This document shows, in pieces, positions 1-10,600 of a stretch of 64,000 nucleotides of DNA (its first letter is position 1; each line of letters opens with the position of its first letter). The translations under genes were made by a program, and so were the position numbers. This stretch comes from Marsupella aquatica (Eukaryota > Marchantiophyta), in NCBI GenBank assembly GCA_973895155.1, contig OZ316893.1:11222001-11286000 (forward strand). Reading direction: 5' to 3'. The notes under the pieces were generated by a model that worked only from the letters and a program-made list of their open reading frames with translations, was not told the DNA's origin and made no database searches.

Positions 1-28
1 CCTATTCAAGGCATCGGTACTCTACCTT

Positions 29-104
29 GTTTCACAAACTCTCGCATGATGATGTCCACATCTCTACCCTCCTTCACAGACTCATGCATGATGATGTACA
101 CATG
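29..104. repeat. Two-copy imperfect tandem repeat
   Basis: Two similar segments of about 32 bases, at roughly 29-60 and 72-104, share the core GCATGATGATGT followed by CCACATC or ACACATG. They are about 43-45 bases apart. No coding role is visible. The rest of 1-250 is AT-rich spacer downstream of the decayed transposase on the minus strand. Confidence 0.5.
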
Positions 105-160
105 ACGGAGGGGAATTGAACCCCTGATTGAGCATAAATCTCAATTTGCCAATTTGCCAT
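104..160 (-). other. Weak tRNA/SINE-like B-box segment
   Basis: On the minus strand the segment around 110-125 reads GGGGTTCAATTCCCCTCC. This resembles a tRNA T-arm (internal B box GGTTCRANTCC) with a self-complementary stem. No complete cloverleaf can be drawn with the upstream sequence, so this is at most a SINE or tRNA-derived relic, and chance is quite possible. Confidence 0.2.
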
Positions 161-1801
161 CCCCTACTCTACTCCCTCCCACTAACCCTACAAATGCATC
201 ACATACACACATAACAAACTACTTTTAATAAACAATAGTAAATTATATATCACAATTTACTCACATTTTGAATGTATGTAGTCAAAGCCTGCAAGTCACT
301 TGTATCTAGTACATACACTCTGTCAACTATCCCAGACTTCATTGTCAAGTTCACATTTGAAATTACCATCTCAATATCAATCCATTGTCCATCTGTTGCA
401 TCATAAGTGAACAAAGTTTCAATTGTTGTTACGAGTAGATTTGTACCAATTACACTGCAAGCGGCACACACTTCCACTCTGTCCAACTGTAGGTACAGGC
501 CTATCCAATAGATCTATTGCTTTTCGACGTCTGACCCAATGGGAGCCATTCTTCTGTATCAGAAACTCAATCCTACCCAACCAATATTCCTTCTTTGCAG
601 ATGTTGCGTCAACAACAGGCCCTTTATCTATTCCCTTCCTCTTTTTTGACTTGGATGATCTGGTAGAAGGACCAACCTCTGCAGCAAACTCAAACAAAAC
701 TGCTATATCAGTACCAATGTCAACCAAACAAGTCACAAAGTCACCATTTTCCTTCTCCTTACCAGTAGTGTAATAGGTCTTTTGGGCTATCCTAGTTAGC
801 CTATCCTTTGACATGAAAGGATTGCAGCACAATTGACTCACAAGAGTGGACTTGTAGATAGTCCTTCCCTCATAAGTTACAGTAGACACTACTGACCGGG
901 GTGTCTGCACATCAGCTAAGTTTGCTTGAACTCTAGCCAAGACATGCCTTACTTCATGTCCTAGTGTCTCCATCTCACAAAATGGGTTAGTGTCCACCTG
1001 AGCAATCAAACAATCATCAACTATTAGTGGCTCAATACAATCCTGACTGTCCAGAGTGTCCCATGAATCAATCCGATTGAGATCTTCTTCCGGATCTTCA
1101 AACTCTAGAAACTCTCCAATTGGGGGCTCAAGTCTAGGGCCTACAGTAGATCGATGCTCAATTGTGTCTTCAGCATCATCACATAACATAGCCTCTTTCA
1201 TGACACTTGTATCCGGCCAAGTCTCTGCCTCCACCTCCCAAGGATGAACCCACCATCGTCTTTTCGCTGCTGGCAAAGAACTCCTTGGTGACATGTTCAG
1301 TTTGCACAACAAATACTTTGCTTCCTGCAAACCTTCCTTTAGAGCATCAACAACCAGCTCATTAGTCTGAATTGCAGAGTAATCAAATAAATTTGGAGCT
1401 TGTTCTTCTTCATCCAAAGGATGTAAAGTTGCCCAAACATGATCCTGTTTAGATCATGTGATCGACGTATCTTCAATCCCTCTGGTCCATACTCTAATCC
1501 AGCTAGTTGATTCAGTCCCACTGCACTGTCCAGTAGAGATCCAAAGTCATAATTTCTCTCATGGCCACTCATGCCACCTACCTTGCTGAAAAATATCTCA
1601 CAACAATCTGATCCCAGCAAGTGAAATGGAACTTGTAGATATGGGAACTTGTCCTGAAAGGCACAGATTAACAATACTACAAAATGACAAGACATGTTGA
1701 TATCATGGAAAGCCTGCACAGAAATCATGTTCTTCTCTGTGATAGATCCAGCATTCCCTGTCACAGAATGATCACCATACCTCAACCATAGCCTCCACAA
1801 T

Positions 1802-2090
1802 CTCGGGGGTCTCACTATATGGATGTCTCCCCATCCCCTGTGACGTTTTTAGGCCTCAGACCCCCTAAAATGTAAGAATTTTTTTGTTAAATTTTTCAAC
1901 CCCTATAAAGTTGGAATATTCCAAAAATTTGGTTAGAAAGACCCTAATGTTCTTATAAGTCTCAAAATTGAATTTAAAGGACCCTATTGTTCTTCTACAA
2001 AAATTCTTAAGTCTTCCCTTCAAACCAATAAATTGACCCTATACTTCGTCGCACGTGATGTGCCATTTTTGTGGAAGTGAAACCCCCGAG
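1802..2090 (+). mobile_element. MITE copy 1, hAT-like, with 8-bp target duplication
   Basis: This 289-bp non-coding element starts CTCGGGGGTCTCAC and ends GTGAAACCCCCGAG, which is a 14-bp terminal inverted repeat with one mismatch. The 8-bp TCCACAAT flanks it on both sides (1794-1801 and 2091-2098). An 8-bp duplication is characteristic of hAT-superfamily elements, so a hAT-driven MITE is the best inference. It interrupts the transposase coding frame between the FRLW and RLWLRYGD codons, and excising it in silico keeps the frame open. Its interior (ACCCTAATGTTCTTATAA, CCCTATACTTCGTCGCACGTG) recurs in the copies at 2631-2925, about 10400-10600 and 25728-25999. Confidence 0.88.
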
Positions 2091-2630
2091 TCCACAATCG
2101 AAAGAACCAAGATACCTTTGATGCAAAGACAACACGGGTTCTTAGGTCATGCTTAACAGAGAAGAAAATATCTATGTAGTCTGCACAAACCTCCAAGTAT
2201 ATCATGGTCCCAAAGCTTTTGTCATGACGAACATCTTGTCGCTCATACATATGCTGCAGGCAGGCCTGCACTCTCCTGGAAGCTATTTGTTGTGGGCCAG
2301 CCCAGTTTTGTCTATCTGTCCTATTCACATCATCCCAATGCAAACCATGCTCATGAATTGCATAATGGTTATAAACAGATGTGACACAATTATGACAAAG
2401 ATGCATGCTGATCACCAAGAACTAACATAGCAGACACTCAGTCCAATGGGTTAATTGCCTTCTTGCCATTGTGAGGTGGGTCTTGGTCTCCAAAACCATA
2501 GAAATCTCCATTCGGAAGTATGGACACTGAGTATTGCCACCCAACCCATCCTACACTGTACCTAGGAAAGGAACCATTCACAGTAGTATAATCTTCCATC
2601 ATCAATTTCCTATGACGAGCATCATTCACC

Positions 2631-2925
2631 ATCGGGGTCCTCACTTCTTTTCTTCCGACCCATCACTCGCGAATAAGTATAGGGTTTTTTATTGGGTTTA
2701 GTGAAATACTTTTAAATTTTTGTTGAAGAACATTAGGGTTATTTTAATCCAATTTTGAGAATTATAAGAATCATAGGGTTTTTTAAAGTCAAATATGGGA
2801 ATATTCCATTAAGTTAGGGGTTACAAAATTCCTAAAAAAAACTTTATTGACTTAACTTTTAGGGTGTTTATTTCCCCAAAACTTTGGGCGTGATATGGGA
2901 CACCCTTTGGATTGAGGCCCCCGAG
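2631..2925 (-). mobile_element. MITE copy 2, same family, opposite orientation
   Basis: This 295-bp element has ends ATCGGGGTCCTCAC and TGAGGCCCCCGAG and is flanked by CATTCACC on both sides (2623-2630 and 2926-2933). Its interior aligns over most of its length with the copy at 25728-25999. It splits the transposase pseudogene right at the conserved GHASDG segment. The coding frame differs by one base on either side after removal, so the host gene carried, or later gained, a frameshift there. It lies only 540 bp from copy 1 in inverted orientation. Confidence 0.87.
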
Positions 2926-5564
2926 CATTCACCATCACTAGCATGGCCCAACAAAGGACCAACATTGTCTCTGCAATGTGTGTCCCACATGGACTTCAGC
3001 TGCACCCAATGCTCTCTTACCCAGGGAGCTCAAAACTTGTTACATGTTGGTAGAACACACAATGCCAATTTAGGCATCTTTGCATGCAGAGGATTGACAA
3101 TGATTACTCTAGCATACATGCCTTTGGCATATTGCTCAAAAGTACTTACAATCTTGTCATACCCTTCAGTACCTACTCCAACCAGTACTTCCAAGCCAAA
3201 AGAACATGTGTGCTCTTCTAAGGGGCCACAAAAACCAATGAGGGTGTCATATTTAGCTTCCCATCTGTCACACACAATAGAATACAGACATCAGCTCATG
3301 ACATGCAAACTCACCCAACACATTAAAAAAAACAAGCTAATTTACTACAGAGACAAAAACACAAACCTGGGTCTCTCTTTGATCCTTGTTTCATCCTCAG
3401 CAAACATTACTGGTACATCTCCTGCAATTCCAAGTGACTGCTTTGATGCACACAGTACTCTGCACACCTCCTCGAATATCTCTTTTCGAATGCCAGCTCT
3501 AAAGGGTGGGAGTTTTGCTCTATCACATTTCACGGTCTTTAGACCTGGACCACCTAGGTTAGCTTGGAAACAATGAACCACTTGTCTGCCTCCAAACTGA
3601 AACATGGCTTGGGAGAAGGCCTTGGTTCTCTTACTGTATCTATAACCCTTAGCAACTCTCTGCAAGTTCTTAGCTACATCTGTCAGGAAATCCCACAACC
3701 CTTCCTTGCCACAAAAAGCACCACATCTATGTCCATTCATAATATTTCTCAGAAACAGTCTTAAATCTTTCCTATCATGGGCTACTCCTAATAAATCTTC
3801 TAGCTTCTTTCGCCTAACACTCAGGGCACAAATTTTCTGAGCCTGTTGTGCCAACAGCCAACGCTGTTTCCTAAAGCGAGTGGTGAGGTTACCAACATGT
3901 TCCCTCAGTTTGGTTTCGGTCAAGTATGCCAACCTCATCCCACCCTGTGTAGTCCTGTCTCCTCTCTGCACTAATGCTTCCGCTTCCCTATGCACCCTGC
4001 CATGAAAATCATCTTCACATTTTATAGAATCACATAATGCAAGTGAGGTTTTGAAAACCACCTCCATTAATGGACACCCTGTGACATTGCTTGTGCCTAA
4101 AACAACCCTGTATACCAACAATTAACTGACTAGTTACATTGAAAACCTCAGCATAGGTTGTACGGTCACAATCTCACACATTTCCTCCCTCTTGATCATC
4201 AAGTATGCCTTTCACAACCATAGAATCCTCTATCCACTTCACCTCTGACTCCCACAGGCCCCAACAAAGCAAACTTAAACTTGGCTCAATGGAGGAATAC
4301 AACCCACCTCTGCCTGAACTGCTCCCTGCAGCAGAGCTGTCCTCTCTAAAGAAATTCAGAATAGAATTTTGAGATGGAAACAGATCACGAGCATCAACTT
4401 CCTTGGTCTGCCCTCAGTGCAGCCTGGGTACTAGTGACAACGTTCTCAAGTGCATCCATATGATCCCGACTGACAAGGTGTTGCCTTAAATTGTGTTCCA
4501 AATTGGATTTCTTAGGGCACATGTCAGTATGTAGCTTGCCATAGACTGTACATCTGACCTTAAACAGGAATGACCTTTGTGCAAATGTTGGATCAGTGGG
4601 AGATGGTGTGATAGCTAGAGAACACTTCTACCACCCCACCTACCTCTGCATTCAACTTTCCCACTATTTCCACACCAGCCCCTATTTGCATACTATGATC
4701 AAACAATGGTTGTTGTATAGTGTCAGTAGCCGTCACCAAAGCTCCAGGTATACCCCTTCGCTTACACCAGTTCTCCTTGTGTTTAGGGTTGGTCAGGTGC
4801 TTTGTCTTGAAATTGCTAAAGCAATTTGCGATGGACTTGAGCACCTGTGAATTGGCTACATTCCCATAAGTCTCCCTACACTCTAAGCATTCTAGATGAC
4901 CTCGACACTCCCCTCCCTCATCCCACGTCCGCACTCTCCACTTGTGCTCACCAAAGCTCTTCTGGTTTACCCAGGATCGTAGCTTCAACCACTCATCATT
5001 CCAGGTCTTTGATGCAGCCTCAGACATGAGGTGAGACTCAAAGGAGCCTGTGACAGGCGGTACAAGAGCCTGTGACAGGCAGTTCAATAGCCTGTATAGG
5101 CACCCCTTCTGTTTGTCCTTCAGTCAAGGGAATTGTGCCTGCCAAATTGGACACAGTGGCAGCAGATGAATGAGAGGAACCAATTGTGACCCTCTCAATT
5201 GGCAAGGCAACTGAGGGTAACTGTGCAATCACGTAAATTGTCCCTTGAATTTCAGTCACCCCAATAGTCTTCTCTGAAAAGCGCCGGCTCGACCAGGCAA
5301 CCTCTCATCCCAAAAATCAAAGTCAAACTCTACTGCACCTACACATTTCAGACAGAAATCTGCCAGAGTCTGCCCTTCAGACAGCAATCTGACAAAGCTC
5401 ATGCCTAGGTGTGCCATGATGGACAGTTATACAGGCTGTGAAAGTAAGGGACAGGGATTAGGTAGATGAACCTGTCATACAACAATGGACAGACATGGAA
5501 AAAGATCAGGACTCAAGTCAACCATTCACAATGTCATCTGAACACTCAATCTATTGTAGTCAAT

Positions 5565-5712
5565 GAGACTTACTTAAGTCCATTTCAATTCATCAAAATT
5601 CCATTTCGTTCAAGCAAATACTTAAGTCCATTTCATTCATCGAAATACTTAAGTCGATAGTATGCAACCAAATACTTAAGTCCATAGCCTTCAACCAAAT
5701 ACTTAAGTTCAT
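5565..5712. repeat. Degenerate minisatellite with ACTTAAGT core
   Basis: Five copies of a unit near 26-48 bases (mostly about 27) share AAATACTTAAGTCCAT followed by a variable tail such as AGCCTTCAACC. The palindromic ACTTAAGT core is kept in each copy. The array fills most of the gap between the transposase pseudogene and the next gene remnant. The remainder of 5404-5790 shows nothing recognisable. Confidence 0.75.
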
Positions 5713-5795
5713 ATAATTTAGGTTGTCTTATGGGTCCCATACAAAGAAGGTTCAAGTTATAAGATGGTGAAATCAATAGCAGTCATGCTGGTCTA

Positions 5796-7672
5796 GTCAT
5801 GGGTACTAGGGATATCAGAACCCTCACGGATGACATGGCGAGTACAGTAAATCATGCGCCACTGTCCAATGTCCCAGGTGTCTCGGCCCCTCACCCTTCT
5901 CCTCAAGTGTCTGTCTGTTGTTGGTCCTTCATCATGACACCATGCACGAGGGCATCTGCGACATTGGACAAAATCCCAAATGCCCTCTTGATCCTCCTTA
6001 CAGACCCTCACAGTAATGTCGTGGGCATATAAGAGCATCGGGATGTGCATCAGGGCGAAAGGGAGTAAAGTAACATCATCAGTTATCAATCATTTCCATC
6101 AGTCGACCTGATATCAGTCGCCACATCATCTCAGAGAGGCCGCCAAGATGCGGCGCCAAAAAAAATGCAATTTTTTTTTTCTTCATTTTTTTGCAAATTT
6201 TTTCATTGTGGGTGTCCGTATTGTACGGACATCGCTTCTTGGCGGGGTCAGCCAAGATGGCCAGGTGTCCGTATGGTACGGACACTGAATTTTGGCCAAA
6301 CAAATTTTGAATTTTTTTTTTGTTTTGAAATTTTCAAGAAAATAAAATTTAAAATTGTTTTCCCGTTTTTTTCGTCCGCTCGCCGATCTCAGCGAGGTCA
6401 GCTAAGATTGAGTCAATCTCAGCTGCCTAGCTGAGATGCGTGGAAGTGCAAAGTCGTCATCTCAGTTGCTCAGCTGAAATTCAGAAAAATTTCAGCGGAA
6501 AAACTGATAATTGATATCAGTCGCTGATGTCAATTATCAATGGCTGATAACTGATGATCCTCGCTACCCCGGTGAAAGGCATTTCCCCCAATCGCAGAAG
6601 TCTCCAGAGACAGCCCACATGGTAAAATGAGTAGCAGTCATCATGAGAACACTGTATCACAAGGGGCTCATCTGTGGTGGGTCTCAAGGTTCTACCAAGG
6701 AGTCCACAGCCAAAACATCTTGAGTTCCTTGGTTTTGCTGACAGATGTCACAAAGCCAAGCTGCAGCCCAATCATGACCTCTGGAAATGACAATCCGTTG
6801 ACATGTAGGTCCATGGCCATCTTCTTCATCAGGGTTGTGGCCATCAACTACATAATGAAAATGGCGACCACAAGGGCATCACAGAACAAAATAGTTCCTC
6901 CCTCGTCGCAGTGAAAACAACAAGGGGGATCCATACAAAGGTGCTCCCTATGCCCAAATCTTGGATCCAACAGCTGACGAGCAATGTGTGCCATGTTGAA
7001 CAAGATTTGCAAAATTACCTTCAAAAATTAGGGGTAGGCATGTGATGTACCAGAAGGAGCAACAGTCCACCAGCAATCATAGCAAGTAGCCTCCACCAGG
7101 GGCATCACTTCCCTGTGGGATCCATCCTGCAATGTGAGCAATGTAGAATCAGAAGTCAGCAACTTGAATGTGCATCACCATCATGGGCAAAACCTGGAAG
7201 TGTCCCACCACAGACACAATCATTGATGAAACGACAAGTATTCCATGCCAGGCAACTGCCCCATGCCATTCTTGCCATGTACTGTGCTTTAGTCTGCACT
7301 ATGTTTGAGTCACCTCCCCTACAACGATGACATGTTTGGGTGTGACAACATTTGGAGACAAGCCTCCAATAAGACACAGCTCTCATCCAACACTCCATCT
7401 ACTTCTTTAACAAGACGGATACTGTTTGGCACTGGTGGGGATGTACTCAGCCTGTTGTAATGGTTGCCAGGCACAGATGGATAGCCCCAGCTTACAGCAC
7501 AGTTTGCAGGCACGATCCCAGAGTGGATCATCTTCACACGAAATCGCACACCCTTTTGCTGATGGTACTCAGATAGAGCATTGCGTGTGACAACCATCTT
7601 CAATGCACTTGGGAATGCACCTAGACTAAGATTGTGCTCACTCCAACAAAATGACAAGTTCACAACAAACAA
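5796..7672 (-). pseudogene. Decayed EDM2-like PHD/zinc-finger gene fragments
   Basis: Several minus-strand open segments occur in an order that fits the composite PHD region of plant EDM2-type chromatin proteins. Segment 7016-6870 has CFHCDEGGTILFCDAC, continued after a frameshift at about 6868 by GRHFHYVVDGHN and later CDICQQNQG, which follows PHD Cys/His spacing. Segment 6070-5796 has VRVCKEDQEGIWDFVQCRRC, then an RMIYCTRHV segment. In EDM2 proteins I recall a VCRRCPKSYHRKC motif followed by an IYCxxHEI-like segment. Upstream, 7398-7156 is Cys-rich (CHTQTCHRCRGGDS). Known family role, if the assignment holds: histone-mark-reading nuclear protein affecting gene and transposon silencing. A 484-bp inverted-repeat element splits it at 6075-6558. 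No intact reading frame or ATG was found, so I call it a pseudogene; a heavily spliced live gene is less likely. Confidence 0.5.
6075..6558. mobile_element. 484-bp inverted-repeat element inside the PHD gene remnant
   Basis: The two ends are perfect inverted copies: ATCATCAGTTATCA at 6075-6088 and TGATAACTGATGAT at 6545-6558. Weaker inverted similarity (CTGATATCAGTCG and related words) continues inward. The interior is non-coding, has long T tracts, two TGTCCGTA/TACGGACA hairpins (6213-6231 and 6266-6284) and repeated AGCTGAGAT words. It separates two zinc-finger segments that would otherwise adjoin. I could not identify a clear target duplication, so the superfamily is open. Confidence 0.65.
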
Positions 7673-7898
7673 GGTACAGGGGCCGACCTTTGCTCAGACC
7701 CTAAACTTCCCCAATTTCTGCCTTGCGCTAGAATGTCCCTGCAAAAAAAAGAGAAGCAACTCAGTTTTAAAAAGCTACATACCAAAAGCCCTATACACAG
7801 TACTTGAAGAGCACAAACAACAGACCTGCAAAGAATTATAGCAGACAAGCAACACTTTATAAAATTGCTTCAAGAGCAGAGGTTACATTTAGAGTAAG

Positions 7899-8360
7899 CT
7901 ACACACATCTATGTTTTGGCATGATCAAGTTTACACTTCTCCAAACTGCAGCTGTCTTATCTTGTTTAATCTTTTCTACTTCTCTCTTGGTACAGTCTGC
8001 CTCAGACTCTACCTCAGTCAACATTAAGTTGAAAGGGCCTTCGTCTACTAGGACTCCTGCTTTGAGGGATTTGCACATCCATTCAAATGAGACAACTTTC
8101 AATGCATGCTCTTGAATGAGGGAATTTACATCAGACCATGTCCACTTGGACATGAGTGCTCCCCAAGAACCAGCAACAATGTGAGCGGTGTTGCTGGAAG
8201 CAACAGGGCAAAGCTGACCGTGACGTTCAATTAGCTTTCTGCGCAAAACTTCAAAACGAGCTCTTGAAAATCCATGCGGAACTAAGAAGGCATTCACACC
8301 CTTCAAAATTGGCTTTGAAACTGAACAGGGCTTTGGTGTAGACTCATTTCTACGACCCAT
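7899..8360 (-). CDS. BRCT-domain N-terminal exon, DNA polymerase lambda-like
   Basis: An ATG at 8360-8358 opens MGRRNESTPKPCSVSK and a single BRCT domain follows. Visible features are ILKGVNAFLVPHGFSRARFE, a KLIERHGQLCPV turn, THIV-like NTAHIVAG, and the diagnostic tryptophan in KVVSFEWMCKSLKAG. The closest resemblance I recall is the BRCT of polymerase lambda (GIGRAR, HGGQLCP, THIV). That domain mediates non-homologous end-joining contacts in the nucleus. A likely donor GT lies in the last codons near 7903, and the acceptor TTCTTTGCAG ends at about 7835. The 8-kDa and polymerase X domains are not found downstream in the window. The EDM2-like remnant follows instead, so this is either a truncated copy, part of a fused gene, or an unrelated BRCT protein. 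Confidence 0.55.
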   Translation of the reverse strand: MGRRNESTPKPCSVSKPILKGVNAFLVPHGFSRARFEVLRRKLIERHGQLCPVASSNTAHIVAGSWGALMSKWTWSDVNSLIQEHALKVVSFEWMCKSLKAGVLVDEGPFNLMLTEVESEADCTKREVEKIKQDKTAAVWRSVNLIMPKHRCV

Positions 8361-8469
8361 GGGACAATAAACCCTAAAGCTATAAGGCCGTGTTGTCGTC
8401 TGCAACAGTGTGGAGCTTACTTGGATCCTCCCAACAACTTCTGTAGTCGGATCAGAGCCCAAACTCCTT

Positions 8470-10000
8470 CCTCAGCACCCAAGATCGACTGAATCTGCAC
8501 ATTCCATAGGTCTACAGTGCAAAATTGAAACAGACCAGCAGCTGACAAGTGCAATTTAAATGCATATCCACGAAACAAGTCCAAACAAGCTTTAAGCTAG
8601 CTAGCCAATCTAGCTTCACAAATAGAACAGACATTGCAAAGTCCACACAAAATTCTACATTTCTAGCATGCCAATGAAGCACATGGCAATGCTCACCAAG
8701 AATGCCCAAGCCCGATCCTTGTTCACTAACTTTTTTCACCTACACAATACCGGATGATAGAAACATTGCCAGGAAAATCCCTGAACAGTCAAAATACTGA
8801 ATGGCTTCTCCATCTCCATCAAGACGTCGACTGTGGCAAAATGGCAATTACACAACTATTGACAGCATTTCCAGAAACAATGGACAAAGGATTCAACAAA
8901 TTGAGTAGCAAACGAAAGGACATTGAAAACAAAAGAGCAAAACAAAATTGGCATGGAAACTTCAATTGAAACTGAGATGGAAACAGCAAATACTACCAGG
9001 TGCAGACTCCAACCAGATTCAAACCAGGCTACCTCACGTCCATTCTTTGTTGTTATCTTCCTTCTCCCAGACAGCCAAACAGCAGCAGTCGTGCCCTCCT
9101 ATCTAATGCAGGCTTGAGTCAGACAGAAAGCAAAATGGCCCTATCCTTAACAAAAGCAACAAACCACCCCGACAACCAATCTGTGGTTCAGAGGCAACGA
9201 TCATGTTCAGGTCCAACACTCCTCCCAGAAAAATTATCGTTCTCTATCTTATTGGATCTACAACATTGAGCTTACCCATGGCGGCAACATACATTCATAG
9301 CTTTGCAAATGAGGGGAAACAAATTTTCCTTTGCCAGAGGAGGAATGCAAGAGGGAGGAATGCAACAGGGAAGATCGCGCAAGTAGTAATCATGTCAGTA
9401 GGGGAACAGAGGACCAACTGAAGGCGACAATGAGGCCAACTCGCTGCAACCTCCCAAGCTTGATGTAATGTCCCAAGCTGTCACAATGGTTTGGGACGAT
9501 GATGCAACAACTTGCAATGGTCTGGGACCCAACCCAAAGTGATGGCGCATAGGAAGCAGTCAAATGGTCTGGGCGCATAAGAAGCAGTTGGCAATCACAA
9601 TAAGCAGAACACTGGACCACAATCGCGCGCACCTCCAAGATGGCAATGACAGTGAGCACATAGTACATGCCTGGCAATGGTGAGTGTAGGCGATAGAGGC
9701 AATGCAAGCGATAGAGGCAACAAAGGCAAGCAAATACCAATGTAAACCAAAGCGGAATGACAGTAACAGTCGACCTCGACAATCTACCTCCTCTCCAAAC
9801 TTGCCCTGGAACTTGCGGCAGCAGTAGTCTCCTGGCCTCCAGAGTCTACCTAGCCTCGATCCTCTCCCAATGTCATGGCAACACACAACATTCAAATGAT
9901 CCTCTCCTAAGTTGCGGCACACAGCGCAGCCCTCCTGATTGTCACAAACTTGAACGATCCTCCAAAGTCACGGCAGCAGACCTCCCATTTGTCACAAAGA
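8470..10000. other. Gene-free stretch
   Basis: All frames are short and look like chance ORFs. There are minor word repeats near 9480-9580 (CAATGGTTTGGGAC and CAATGGTCTGGGAC) and near 9690-9720 (GCGATAGAGGCAA twice). No domain, splice pattern or RNA gene is recognised. Confidence 0.5.
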
Positions 10001-10005
10001 AAATG

Positions 10006-10030
10006 AACATTGAGTTTGAAACTCAATGTT
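10006..10030. repeat. Perfect 12-bp hairpin
   Basis: AACATTGAGTTT and AAACTCAATGTT are exact inverted copies separated by a single G. It could be an element end, a hairpin or chance. No flanking structure explains it. Confidence 0.6.
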
Positions 10031-10399
10031 TGCGCGTCCTCCCTGTTTCATCGATCCACCCTTGGGCCCACAATCCCCGTCCCTAAAGCCGCCACCCAGG
10101 CCATTTTTGACCATTGGATCTTCAACCCTAAATATCAACGGCCCTTGCAAACCCCGAGTGGCATCATGGGTCCCCCTGGGGTTCCCGTAACCCACTTTAG
10201 ACCCCGTCCCAATAAACCCAACAGAAGTCCTTCACAATATAGTTTTTGGACAGAAGTTTGCGGTTACAATAGGGCAAATATTAAAACATTGATGTTGCAG
10301 AAAAAATGGATATTTGCCATGTAAAAACATGTGTCCCAATTACATGGAGACACGTGGTCCAATATAAACATGACGCGTGTCGCAAATACATATGGCAGT

Positions 10400-10600
10400 A
10401 AAACCCCTAACTTATATGGACATCTTCCATGGAATATGTCCCAATTAAAAAATGCCTATTGTGCTTTCAAGTGGCCCAACTATTAAAACGGGCCTATTGT
10501 TCTTCCACCAAACTTCCGAAGTCTTCCACCGAACGCAATTAAATGGCCCTATACTTCGTCGCACGTGATGTGCCACTTCCGTGGAAGTGACCCCCCGGAG
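10400..10600 (+). mobile_element. MITE copy 4, 3' part only
   Basis: The segment from about 10400 to 10600 aligns with the right half of the MITE at 1802-2090. It shares GCCTATTGTTCTTCCACC, GGCCCTATACTTCGTCGC, ACGTGATGTGCCACTTCC and the terminus GTGACCCCCCGGAG. The left terminus and target duplication were not found upstream, so this copy is 5'-truncated or strongly diverged. It supports a dispersed family. Confidence 0.65.

Larger units (their letters stand above)
250..5403 (-). pseudogene. Decayed zinc-finger DDE-type transposase, broken by stops, frameshifts and two MITEs
   Basis: Read from 5403 down to 250, pieces in changing frames make one long protein. The N-terminus is an ATG at about 5403 (MSFVRLLSEG). 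Two Cys/His zinc-finger-like modules follow: CLECRETYG with later H and C residues at about 4.6-4.9 kb, and a CPKKSNLEHNLRQH segment at about 4.4-4.55 kb. The core at 4121-3345 ends in FAEDETRIKERPR and is spliced over a GT-AG intron (about 3268-3366) to WEAKYDTLIGF. An in-frame TGA sits near 3030, then LGHASDG near 2940, then RHRKLMMEDY, CHNCVTSVYNHYAIHEHG, GSDCCEIFFSKVGG and a C-terminal domain. The spaced acidic residues (DETR, ASDG, SDCCE) suggest an RNase-H-fold transposase; this is inference. Breaks are the TGA, frameshifts near 5.25, 4.6, 2.63, 1.43 and 0.49 kb, and MITEs at 1802-2090 and 2631-2925. Removing the first MITE plus one target copy restores an open frame. The gene is dead. 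The exact transposon superfamily is not recognised. Confidence 0.75.

Noticed and set aside
104-200. tRNA gene suggested by a T-arm-like sequence on the minus strand
   Set aside because: No matching acceptor, D-arm or anticodon arm can be drawn upstream, so only a weak B-box resemblance remains.
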